64,000 nucleotides of DNA from Acanthornis magna (lineage: Eukaryota; Chordata; Aves; Passeriformes; Acanthizidae): NCBI GenBank assembly GCA_036785705.1, contig JAWUZG010000138.1, positions 3,224,501 through 3,288,500 on the forward strand, given 5' to 3'. Under the pieces are notes generated by a model. The model did no database searches. It was not told where the DNA came from and saw only the letters and a program-made list of their open reading frames with translations. Numbering within the stretch: the stretch's first letter is position 1; every line of letters starts with the position of its first letter. This document shows, piece by piece, positions 46,536-61,300 of the stretch. The translations under genes were made by a program, and so were the position numbers.

Positions 46536-49500
46536 AAAGAACAGCTGTGGGGCTGCAGAAGCCCTGCACTGGGATGATAAGAGCACTGTGCAGTTGTGCA
46601 TGAAGCTTATCTGCATTCCAGCAGTTTGGGGGGAGTGTTTCAGGTTTTTTCCCCTCAGACTTTCTGAGCTATTTTGAAGTGACCAGAATTTCCTCACTAG
46701 AAGCCCCTCTCCCCTATTGTGCTCCCAGCCATTCACTGGGGATCACCGTGAGAATCCTCCTTTCAGAGGGAGCTGGATGCTGCTGATCAATCAGTCAATC
46801 AATCATGCAGTCCATCCATCACCTCGCTTACAGCTGAGACAAACCAGAGAATGCCCGTGCAGGGCTGAATGAATTCCTTCTTTCAGTGGGGGATGGGTAC
46901 AAAGCTGGGACCCCCAGGCTGGGCCCAGATTTATCCCGGGGTGAATGAAATGCCGATTTCCCCTCCCGCGTGCGCCGCAGGGAGCTGGGCAGCCCTTTAT
47001 TCCCGGGCTGTGGGATGCTCCCGGCTCTCCGCAGGGCTGACACTTCCTCAGAGCCGAGAGCTCTGCCTTTTCTCCCTACCACTGCAAAGTGCCCCATCCC
47101 CGGATCTCCCAAGGACAGCTCACTGTGCCCCAGCCTGGCAGCTCCCCCGAGCCAGGAGCCCTGTGGGGAGGAGGCCCGGGCCCTGTTCCCAACTCCAGCC
47201 CTGCTGATCCCATGCACACACTCCTGTTCAGGGAATATCAGTGCTGGGGAGGGCTGGGACAGGTCCCTGCTACTAGTCCAAAGGAAAGCTCCAGCTGGCT
47301 CCTGTGCTCCTGCCCCCACGCTGTTGTTTCCAAGCAAGCCTGGCACCCTGGCAGATGTTGTGGAGGCAGCTGGCAGCTCACAGGGGTGACTCCTTGTTTC
47401 CAACTGCTGCAGCTCATGAAGAGGAGCTGCGGGACATTTAATCCTTTCCTACTGTCACTTTTCCCTTGGAGCTGTTGCTGCAGTGGAAGTCACAGTGTTG
47501 ATGTGGCCGTGAGCTGGGACAGAGCTCCTCGGGCTCTGCTGGGGACTGGAGCTGCTGAACCAAAAAGGCCATGTTCCCGTGGGGATGCACAGGTAGAGGT
47601 GGGTTGGGAGGCTGCTAATGAGGTGTCCCTCAGCTGTCCAACCCTGGAGCTGCAGCGGGAGCAGGGGATTTCATCCATGTTCTCCCTGTGCCTGGTGAGG
47701 TTTCCCTGGGGTGATGCAGGTGCTGGGGCAGCACACCCGAGGGACCCCTTTTTCCTTAATGTCTATCCATGGAAATGGGCTGTGAGCCTGTGGCCACCCC
47801 CTGAAATCTGCATTTTACCCTGCTGCTGGGGGTAGAGGAGCCCATTCCTGCTGCTCACCCTGGCATTGTCCCAGGAGAGATGGCATGTACCTGGGAACAT
47901 GAAACTCTCGGAGGGTGGCCTTGCATCACCTCAATCTAGGCATGGGCAGGCAAAAATTAAAGCTTTAGACATTCAGACAAAAGAAAAACAACCCTTTTAT
48001 AGGGCAGAAATACCCTGACTGCCTGTAAATGATGCTGAAACAGGAGTTCCAGCTCAGTGTGGAGGCCAATTTTTCCCATTCCTGACTCTTGGGAGAGGAT
48101 TCTGGCTAAAGTTTGGATCCCACAGCATGCAGCCACCTCTGCACTGGGTCTCGTGTGCACTCTGGGAAAGCTGCACCCTGCAGCCAAAGCTGCTCCAGGT
48201 CTGTGCACCTTGGGGGAGCCCCAGGGATCACTCAGAACTGCCTTTTGCCTTTCCTGCATTTACATCCAGCCTCTTCCTCACCAGCCAGGAACAAAGGAGC
48301 CCAAAATGACATTTGGAAGGGCCAGATCTGGTTTTGAAACTGCAGAGGTTGATTTCCAGGGGAAAACCATGTGGAGTTGCATCAATCCAATCACCTGGTT
48401 TTATTTAAGCTCACTGGCTGAAATCATCCACCTCAGATAATCATTCCTGAGAAAATCTGGATTTGATTCAGATAAGACAAGGACTGACTGGCAGGTTTGT
48501 AAACCTTCACCCCCCACTGCTATTTTTGTTTGCCCTTTCACTGTGGTCTCTTCTCTCTGAGAGGGACCAAAAAAGGACCAGAAAAGGCTGCTCTTGCCTG
48601 GCAGCAAAAATGAGGGGCAGCCCCTCCTCATCCTCCAATCTCCCGGCATGGGAGAGCATGGATGCATTTCATCTAAACAATCAGTTTTGGACTGTTTTCC
48701 CAAATTGATTGGGACATCTGAGAGTTAAGCAGAGTCAGGCAGGACCCCCCACACGAAAGCTGACATTGTCCCACCCCTCGTTCCAAGGCCAGCTCTGGCC
48801 TGTGCTCCTCTGCAATGGCTCAGGTGGGAGTGATGCTCCCTCAGCTCTTGGCCACTTTCTGTCCCACGTGGCCATGAGCACAGGAAATCGAGCAGTGCCT
48901 CTCCCAGAACTGGCTGCACTCAAAGTCTCCCACTAATTGCTTTTTCCACCTCTGTTTTGCTCCCATAACTTGGGAGCTCTGGCTTGTAGACACTCTGATT
49001 TAGGGATTTGTTAAAAAACCCCACAGATTTCAGCAGGGTGGGAGCTGAGGGATGCCAGGACACAGCACTGTCAGATGCTCCCTGTCGAGGAAAAGGGATG
49101 AAATGTGGAGGGTTCAAACTTCTTGGACAAAACAGTGCTTAAAAACTCCAATAAAATCCCTGTGAGAAGAATTAGGATGGGACACCAGGCCCGTTGGATT
49201 ACTCAGCTTGGCTCAGCCTTCCCTGGGCTGTCACTGGGAGGTGGCACAGGTGGCTCCTGGTGAGATGGATTGGTCTCCCCTCTGGGCAGGGGCAGGGACA
49301 TCCGGCGCTCCAGGGACACAGGAATCCACGAGACACTGTCCAGGCATTTCTCATCACTCCCAGATCATGGATAATGCTCTCCCAGCCTCCAGCCTGGGCT
49401 CCTCAGCTAAGGCACATCTCTAATCCTGCTGGGATGTTCTCAGCTTTTGGCTTTGTGCAAACTCAACCAGACTTTAGATCCCTAAACCATCCCTCTGCCA

Positions 49501-50843
49501 TGGCAAGGATGCAGAGTTGCTGCTGTTGCATGTACATGGGGCAGAACTTGTCCTTCAAATCAATCCTATGGAAAACCCTGGCATCAACCTTCCTGTGACA
49601 CTGGGGACTGAAGGCCTTGTCCCTTTGCTTCCTGCGTTTCCCACTCTGGGACTGCTCCTGAGCACACACAGCCTGGGTGACAAGCCCTGCCAGGGACAGC
49701 TCAGGGTTCAATCCAAGGTGACATCCATCACTTTCAGAACAAACTCCTTCATTTATGAACCCTCCTGCAGTGCTGAGACCAAAGGAAACAACTTTTCCAC
49801 CTTGTGCCCTTCACAGCTGGGCTCAAATACCCTGGGAAATTTCAGGCAGCGGGACAGGACAAATGAGCATTTCCTGAGACCCTCTGGCTCCTGCTGTCAT
49901 ACCCTGGTCAGAGCCATTTGCCCCAGGGGAACTGGGCACAGGGGAGTTCTGGTGCCACGGGGGGCAGGGGTTGGCCCCTGCAGGGGTGTAAATCAGGAGG
50001 GGAGGATGGTGGGGTGCAGCACAGCAGTGGTGGGGAGGTGTCATTGATATCTGGCACAAGCTCAAGAGGAGGGAACGGGAGGGCACAGATCCTGTGATGT
50101 GCCAGAGCTTTCTGGGGACAGTCCCCTGGATTGTAGCTGCCACCAGCCCCGTGATCCCTGTCCCCCAGGGCCACCCTGCTATCTTCAGGCTGCAGCCACT
50201 GCTGCAGGGCCCGCAGCTGCAGGAACCCTGCTCTGAACCAAGGCGCTTCCCCTGCTCTCCCTGGCACTGGGAGACCTCTGCACACACCTGGCCCCAAAAT
50301 GCCCCAAATCACAGCCATGTCCCACCCCCAGGACATGAGGACATTGCTCTAACATAGGTCACAGCAGCACCTCAGATTGCTCTGCACAAGGAATACATGG
50401 ATCTGGGCTGATAATGGGAATGCTCCTATGCAGCACTGAGTGGTTATTAAGTGTTTTCTCCCTTTTGGAGGATTTTTAGTTCTCCAGCCCTTCTCTGCAG
50501 GAAAAGCTCAGTGGAACTGCTCTCTCAGCCTCTTGAGGAGGTAACCATGAAACTTTAATAACCTTGACTCCTTACGTCTTTTTCATCAAGTGTTTCCACT
50601 TGGATCCAACACTGGGTGACCCCCCTGTGCTCACAGATTCAGCACATCTGGGAAAATCTCCTGCACCTTGCCTGCACTCCCAGGTGCTCCAAGGAACACC
50701 AGTCTCTCAGGATGCTCCACACTTGTTTCAAACACATTTGGGCATAAAAAGAAACCACTTGTCCCAGCACAAACAACATTTAATGCATTTTATCTTGAGG
50801 GAAATGATTGCTGGACCAAGATGCTCCAAAGAGGAGAACGTAC

Positions 50844-50897
50844 CTGCGGGCTCCTCTGTGCTGCTGGCGGCTGTGGTGGGGGGAGCAGCTGGGATCT
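50844..50897 (-). CDS. NTN1: Netrin-1, hinge exon between EGF3 and NTR
   Basis: This 54-nt exon encodes IPAAPPTTAASSTEEPA after a split Lys codon (A|AG) and before a split Asp codon (G|AC). The acceptor is TTGTCCTGCAG and the donor is G|GTACGT. From memory it differs from the human linker (IPVAPPTTAASSVEEPE) at three positions. It is Pro/Thr/Ser/Ala-rich and lacks cysteine, as expected for a flexible, possibly O-glycosylated hinge joining the rod of laminin-EGF modules to the NTR domain. It is a multiple of three with phase 1 on both sides, so an isoform lacking it would stay in frame. Confidence 0.97.
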
Positions 50898-54305
<3,408 letters not shown>

Positions 54306-54691
54306 TCAAGGGGGTTACAGGGGCACAAACCCAGGGCTGTTCCATCGCCCCTCAGCACAGATCTCAGGCAGAAAGCACTTGCTTGCAGAGAGCTTGGGAA
54401 TTCATTTCACGTGCACTCCAAGAAAAATCAAACCAGTCCTTTCAGAGCTCTCGCTCGAGCCCTTCCCGCTGAGCAGCATCCCTGGCAGCTGGCACTGAGG
54501 GCACAGGAAGGAAATGCCCTTGTGGGATGAAGGCAGGCTGGAGGACCTGCTGTTCCCGGCCAGATGGATGGAGCCTTGACAGCAGAGCTGGGCAGATGTG
54601 AAGGGTTTGGCAGGGGATGTAAATACTGCACTTGAAAACATTCACCATCTCATTTCCCACAGTGGGACTTTACCGGCGCAGCTGTTTGGGG

Positions 54692-54782
54692 GAAAAAAAA
54701 TTTTAAAAAAGACAAAAAGAAGAAAAGCCAAAAAAAAAAAAAAAAAAAAGCAAAAAAAAAAAAGCAAAAAAAAAAAAAGCAT
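54692..54782. repeat. A-rich low-complexity tract
   Basis: Long A-runs are interrupted by GC dinucleotides (a run of about 19 A, then GC, then runs of about 12-13 A). This is a T-run in the NTN1 transcript. No flanking duplication or retroposon body was recognised. Confidence 0.92.
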
Positions 54783-55739
54783 CAGGGCTTGTTATCATCA
54801 CTGCTCCAAAAGGATTACGGCCTCGCACATTTGTTAACAGCCCTGATTTCTAAGAGCTGCAAGCGCCGTGCCAGACTGTGGTCTGCCCCTGCTGAGCGGT
54901 GGCAGGGAGAGGCAGGCAAGCAGGAAAGCTTTCGTTTTCTTCTGCAGCATCCTCGGGAAGGAGCCAGCCAAATCCCTCCCTGGGGAGCACTGATCCTGCT
55001 CTCCTTCTGCCCCTCAGGGGAGCTGCCTGCCAGAAAGAGGGGCTGGGGAAAACCTGTCCCACTGCCTGGGCCCTGCAGGGGGCTGGGCTGGGGGTCAGGA
55101 TCAGGGCGAGTGTCCCCATGGGCACCAGTGGTTTCAAAGCCCCCAAAACCCCCAAACAGGGCACATGACTCCCATGAGGGCTTTTTCTGGATCCTGCAAT
55201 GCTTCTGGGTTTGTCTTGCACCCCCCTGGCTCTCAAACACCCCAAATCTGCCTCATTTGGGGACAACAGAACACATCCCACATTCCCTTTGGGTTTCCAA
55301 GTTTGGGTGTTTGGCTGGAACTTCCCTCCAACCCATCCCAGCATGATCCTGCTCCCTGCACCAGCAGCCCCCAGTGTGACCCTTACTGGGCAGCAGCTCC
55401 CAGGCTGATCCTCTCCCAGCAGGGTTTGGATGGTGCCTGGAGCACTCCTGGACTGGGATGTCCAACTGTTCCCTGCACAGGACATCCCAGAGCTCCAGCA
55501 AACTGCCACCCGCCCTGACTCAACCAGTCCTGGGTAGGAAGAGATGAAGCCTTGCCAAAACCCCATGATTTTTCACATGGGAGGGAAAAAAAAATCCCTC
55601 AAGAAACCAACAAAGCTTTTGCTCCCTTTCTCCTCTTTTCCTAACACTTCTGATTTGGGTTTTTGGAATAAAGTCCCGCTCTCCCCCCTGCTGTGAGCTC
55701 CCCTGGGAAACAGCTGCTTGCAAACCAGCCCACGGTACA

Positions 55740-56000
55740 AAACTTGCTTTTCTAAAGCTCATTTTGATTGGAAAAGTTTTAACGTGAAGTCAGCGTGGCT
55801 GGTGATGAGCAAAGGGATGGTTAGGTGGGAAAAGCTGCACACTGCAGCCCCAAGGGACGGCTCAGGTAATGCTGGGGGAGAGGAAATAACGCGTTAAAGC
55901 AAAAGCCTGAAGGAGCAACAGGAGAGAAAAGAGTTAAAGAAGAGCAGAGAGGCAGGAGTTAATACAAAAATAAGCAAATCAGGGAAGGGTTACCCAAGAA
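55740..56000. promoter_or_regulatory. Candidate conserved noncoding element
   Basis: The stretch is non-repetitive and purine-rich, with AAAGTTTTAACGTGAAGTCA, AATAACGCGTTAAAGCAAAA and GAGTTAATACAAAAATAAGC. The palindromic AACGCGTT is notable. The function is only suggested by texture. Confidence 0.2.
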
Positions 56001-56738
56001 GAGGCAAAGGCCAGGAGGATGGGGACGAACACGCCTCATGTTTCAGGCATCCCCTCCGGGGCTGCTTGCAGGCATCGCCTGCAAAGCCCATCCTGTGAGT
56101 AATCCTCCCCCATGCGAGCGCAGCGCGCTCATTTCAGTGGGACCGCTTGGACGAGAGAGGGAAAAGAGGGGAAAAAAGCCTTGGTGATGAGTAAGATCCA
56201 CAGACTCAGGCTCTGGGAGGCCAGGCTGAGAGCACAGAGCGCTCTTTGGACAGCACATAAATAAATAAATAGCGATGCTGCTGCTTCCTTCCCTCATGAG
56301 GTAATGGCTCAGCACAGCTCGGCCGAAGCTGGTTTCGTGGTTTTTTTCACAGCCGTGTCTGTCTGAGGGTGTCCCCTCTCTCCCCAAGCCAGCTCCTGCG
56401 AGGGATTCTGGCGTGCCCATGGGTGATGTGCCCAAGGTGGCAGAGGGCACGAGTGGTGCAGGGTCTGGGACTCAGCAGCGCACGGTCCAGGATTTCACCT
56501 GGAGAACCCCCCGTGAGGAAAATCCTCTCTGGGTGCAGGGACGGGCTTGGTGTCAGCCCCCTGTGCCCCCCGGGCAGCAGCGCTCCGGCTCCTTCCATGC
56601 CTGAGCCCGTTTCGCCTGCTCTGTCTTCCCGAAAACTCTCGGGGTCAGCAGCAGCTCAGCGCTCCTGGCGCAGGGAGGCAGGAGGTGCTCTCGGCGGTGT
56701 CTGCAGATGTGGATTTGCTGTCCCTGTCCTCGAGAAAC

Positions 56739-56830
56739 TGAACCAGCGCCAGCAATTAGGAGCAATTAAAGGTAATTTGCAGTTCCCTGGCCAGTGCAAA
56801 CACTTGCAGCCAGCAATTACGGGCTCTTCT
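56739..56830. promoter_or_regulatory. Candidate element with three AGCAATTA motifs
   Basis: AGCAATTA occurs at 56751, 56761 and 56812, with GGTAATTT at about 56770, all within 70 bp of unique sequence. AATTA is a homeodomain core. This is a possible clustered binding element. Confidence 0.25.
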
Positions 56831-57029
56831 CCTTCCCCAGCCATGGAGGGCTGGGCTGCTGGTGCTTGATGCTGATTTTTCCAATCCGGTTCAAATTCCT
56901 TTGGGATGTAACCCCAAACTGAGGGAAATCTGCACCAGGATCTCAGCGGGGGTGTGATTGCCGCAAACGCCCCTTTGGCATCGCCGCTGCCTTTCTGATG
57001 GGCACCTTGGGACTCACAGAACACGTTTG

Positions 57030-57118
57030 CATTCCTGAACTTCCCCGGGTTTCATTCCTGAACTTTCCTGGGTTTCATTCCTGAACTTTCCTGGGTTTCA
57101 TTCCTGAACTTCCCTGGA
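57030..57118. repeat. 23-bp tandem repeat, four copies
   Basis: CATTCCTGAACTTTCCTGGG plus TTT starts at 57030, 57053, 57076 and 57099, with one or two substitutions between copies. Confidence 0.95.
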
Positions 57119-57989
57119 TGCAAAGATTTGTCTGTCACCCACCGAGGTGCAGAATGTCAGCAGTGCCCTGCACTGAGAAGAGCCCTGGAGGCACCAGAGC
57201 TGAGGAAACCTCTCTGACCAGGAAAGGAGGTGTCTGGAACATCCTTGGAGATAATAAGGGGGGGTTACACGTGATTTTTCCTCATGCCTTGCTTGAAAGG
57301 ATCACCCCATAGAGCAGGATGTGAGGGCACAGTGAGATGGGAGAGAAGCAAACAGGGATGATGCTGGAGCAAGAAAAAGGGGTGTCTGCAGTCTGTCAGT
57401 CCACAGAGCATCAGTGGGAAGGGAAATAACTCTCAGGATTTCATTTTTCGTAAAATCTTTAAGAAAAATATATGCTGAGTGGCAATGATGAGCAGGAATT
57501 CCTAGTGAAAATGAAGTTATTTCCTGCTTAAAAACATGACTGTGGAGGAGAAAAAAAGGAGCAGGAATCTCTGCTGAGGTTTTAATGGTGAATGAGGGCA
57601 GCCGTGGGGGTGCCCAAACTCTGATTTTTCCTATAAAATAACCATGGCCTGGAAAGCAGGGAGCTGAGAGCACTTCCAGGTGAGCACCTTCAGCTTGGCT
57701 GCTCCAGATGTGAGGAGACCACGTCTCTCTCTGCGAGACAGACCCAAAGTGGCCGAGTGGATGAGAGGAGAGCAGCCAAAATCCGGAGTGCAGAAGGATG
57801 TATAATTGGGAGGAGGGAACAGGATGGCTCATCCACGCTGAAGGGTCCCAATTAACTGCATCCACTCCAGGAAAAGATCTAGGAGTCAATGAAACATCTG
57901 GCTGATTGCAACGGAGCTCAGAAGAGCCGCAAGATGGGAGGCTGTGCTGTGAAAGGGGGAGAGAGTAACTCTGAATTCATATCAGGGCA

Positions 57990-58380
57990 CTATAGAAATC
58001 AATAGCACGTCCTCAGCTGGGAGCCAGAGTGAAAGGCACGGAGAGCACCCATGGAAAAGATTCGGAATGCCTTGCCAAGAGACGGTGGAGGGCTGCCAAG
58101 CAATGCGCAGCGCCGGCAAGGTCAGACAGGTGCTCCTCTTCACTGGTCCTTAAAGCCCAGCAACAAAGGGACATTGAGGGCGTTGAAAAGGCAACCTTTT
58201 CAGTGATAAAAGGAAACGCTGCTTTGCACCGCACGTAATTAACTCGTAGAACTCCTGCTACGAGACACCATGGCAAGGGCCCAAAAGGATTAGATAGGGC
58301 TCTGAATGAGAACATCTGTAGTTACATTAGCTGGGATTAATATATATACGGATATAAGCACTGCCAGGCAGCTCCTCACC
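57990..58380. promoter_or_regulatory. Candidate enhancer, strongest in the window
   Basis: About 390 bp of unique, balanced-composition DNA is packed with motif-like words: ACAAAGGGACATTG (LEF/Sox-like), CACGTAATTAACTC and TTAGCTGGGATTAATATATA (homeodomain-like), CAGGTGCTCC and CACCATGGCA. There are several CpGs outside any GC-rich island. It lacks open frames and repeats. It has the look of a conserved developmental element of NTN1, but conservation cannot be tested here. Confidence 0.35.
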
Positions 58381-61300
58381 GCCTGCAGTCGGGAGGAGAT
58401 TTCCCCCGGGGCCAGGCTCTGCACCACTGGCTGCCGTGGGGTTTTATAGCTCTCTCTGAAGCTTCCAAATCAGCCCCTATTTTCTGTACAAACCTGCTGA
58501 GGCAGAGCATCGCCCTCCCCAGCCCAGCCAGCAACGCCTTTCAGTGCTTCAGCTCAGGTTTGGGGCTAAAAAACACCTGGAAGCAAATCTTAGGGCCGTG
58601 CATGGGATAAAAAATCCCACCGTTTTTCAGTTCAGGTGGTTGAACTTGCCGAGATGGCTCTGCCCCACTGAAGCTTGACAAATAGCACGACAAAAATGCA
58701 AATATTTTCGCACCCCTGGTGTTTGGGCAGAGGTATTCCCAGCTGCTAATCCTCCCCCAACATGTGTGGTGAAAGGTAAACAGAGGGATAAATCTCCAGG
58801 CTCAGCTCTCCTCAAGTGTGACCTTTACGGAGAAGGTACCTGAAATATCTGCATTTTTGGAGAATTAGCATCTTCCTGTTTTTGGGGAAGCTGCTTTCTT
58901 GAGCAGTTTTCAAAGTGATGAAAAATCCTTTTGCCTGGACAAGAGAAAGGGGATGGATTTCCCAGGGTGTCCAGATTCCCTCTTGTCACCCTGGATGTGC
59001 CAGAATCAAAAACCTCCCAGGGCTTCCAGATCCAACCTCTGGACTGAGCAGGAACCCAGCAAGGCTTTAAACTGGAAGAAAAAAACACCTTAATTTGCAA
59101 TAGTCATTGATGAAGGTTCCTGTATTTGGAAAGCATGTTCAGTTTTAAATATGAATTCAAGTCCCAGGTAGCCAATGTGCCTTAGGTGAACATTTATACT
59201 TAACCAGGCTTTAAAATGCTTTTCCAGAATTGTGTCCAAAAATTGCTTCCCTTTGATTGCTTCCCTTCTTTCCTCTGAAGACTTCAACAGGAGTAAAAAA
59301 AGGTGGCTACAGAAAATTTCTGCTGGAAAAAAAATGCAACAAACCCAGGTTTGTTGTCAAAACAAATTCAACTTACACTCTCCTGTTGCCTCAATAACAC
59401 ATCCTGATGCAGCAAACATATCTCACTTAACCTTATGGTTTAGTGTTTAGAGGGGGGATTCTGACATTATTACTTAAATGATGTTTTCTTGTTGTTGCAG
59501 AGTTGGTTTTTTCCTGCTCCACTGTCTTTAGGAACTCAGATACTTTAAATCCTGCTCCCTCTGAACATACCTTCCCAGGGAACTCAAGGTGTGAGAATTC
59601 CTGGGGTGGGTCCTGTTGTCCCCTGTAGCTGAAATCCATCCCAGAGGTGACCTTGAAGTGGTCCCAAGGAGGACAGGATGTTTTTACAGCTTTTCTTCGG
59701 CTCCCATCTTTGGGAAATCAATTCAAAACAGGCAGGGCTCCTTCCTTTGCATCCCAATCCCTGTTATTTGTCCATGGATGAGGCAAGCCTGAGCTAAAGA
59801 TGTGCACCTGAGTGCTGAGGAGAGGTTTGTGCTGGCTCTGGGGACACATCCTGTGGAGATGGGAGAGCCCCCAGGCACTGCCAGAGCATCTCCAGCACGG
59901 GCAGCACGTCCTGCAAATCCCACAGATTTATGGGGGAGAGAAACTGTGGAATTTGGTGTGCACCCACCCAGTCTGGCCCCAGCTGGTTTGCTAAGCAGAA
60001 GCAGAGGTTGAAATGTCTCTGTGTTAACTCTGAATATCAATAATGACTTTAAACATTAACCATTAACTGCTTTGCCGTGAGCTCGTCAGCCTGTCTGCAA
60101 CACTGGGAGCTGGATTTAGCTCTCCAAAGGATCATGTTCATGCACAATGTCCCCCAGCACATTCTCCTGGAGATTTAAAGGTTTCTTGCCAGCAGAACAT
60201 GAATTCCTCCTTTTATTGGGCACAGCCAAATAATCTCTGGGTGTCTCCTACTGTCCCTCCTCCCATGCCACTTCTCAGGGCTCTCCCATTTCCCCTCCTG
60301 AACTGGCACTTGGGGGAGCCAAGGGCTTTGCTGCCCTGCACTTTGGGCCAAATTTCACAGATTAGACCTTGGCTTTGTCTTCTCCGTAACAAGGAACAGA
60401 CGGGGCCACAAAGCCTCCACTGAGCCGGAGTCGCCGCTAATCCACAGGAGCCTTTGAACCCTGGCAATAAATCCACTTTTTGGGCAGGGACACTGTGGGC
60501 AGGCAACAGTGGCACACACAATGGGACAGTTATGGCAGCACTTCCCAAAATGCTCGAAAATTCCCTTGTTCCAAAATTGTTAAAACTTCCCCTGTCCTCT
60601 GAGAGCTCTGTTTCCCATGTGATTCCAGCAGGGCTGGAGAAGCTGCCAGGGATGCTGAGGTGAAGCACTGGGGCTTCCTTCACCCCACTTTGCTGGTTGT
60701 ATCATGGAGGATGTGATTCTTTTTCTTTTTCCATCAAGAAATGTCAAGTGTGGTGCAAGACCTGCAGGGGCAGCTCTGGCCAGGCCAAGAGCAGCTCAGT
60801 GGGACACAGTGTCCTCATGGATCTAAAGCAAAATCCAGCTCCCCCTGCTCTCATGGGAGATGTTGCATGAGGAAGAGTGGGTTGGGAATGCTGTTATTGA
60901 AGGAACAAAAAAAATAGAAGCAAACTTTTTCTCTTGTTGATGCGTTTTTAGCCTGGCTCTGGAGGAAACGAGGTTCTTACAAGTGCATTCTCCCACTAAC
61001 AATAAAAATCAAATCTGGCAGCAGAGCAGAAGTCTCGGAGATAATGAGGTTGCCACAAGCCTTGGGAAAGGAGGCAGTGGAGAAGATGAGGGAGGAGCTG
61101 GAAAAATTCTTCAGAGAGGCCCTTGGCTGTGCACAGCCCTCATGGGACATCAAACACCCAGAGTGGGGAGAGTCCCCAACACCCCAAGTGCAGGGAAAAA
61201 TCCCAGTGAGAGCTCCTGGGGTACAAATTCCAGTCCCTGGTTTGTGATGCCGTGAGAAGCATCTGTTTAACCGGAAAAGAAATCCTTTCCTACCAGGAAA

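Larger units (their letters stand above)
34982..50843 (-). other. NTN1: NTN1 intron between the hinge exon and the first NTR exon (15.9 kb)
   Basis: The donor is G|GTACGT at 50843 downward and the acceptor is CCGTGCAG ending at 34982. The intron is phase 1. It holds most of the tandem arrays in the window (35.6, 37.5, 40.7, 43.35, 45.15 and 46.06 kb), a CR1 ORF2 remnant (36.77-37.50 kb) and a CpG-rich block at 44.28-44.66 kb. The stretches 38-40.7 kb, 41.5-43.3 kb and 46.6-50.8 kb show only unique GC-rich intronic DNA. No further exon was recognised on either strand. Confidence 0.92.

Noticed and set aside
54692..54782. Poly(A) tail of a processed pseudogene or SINE
   Set aside because: There is no recognisable retroposed body and no flanking target-site duplication next to the A-runs.
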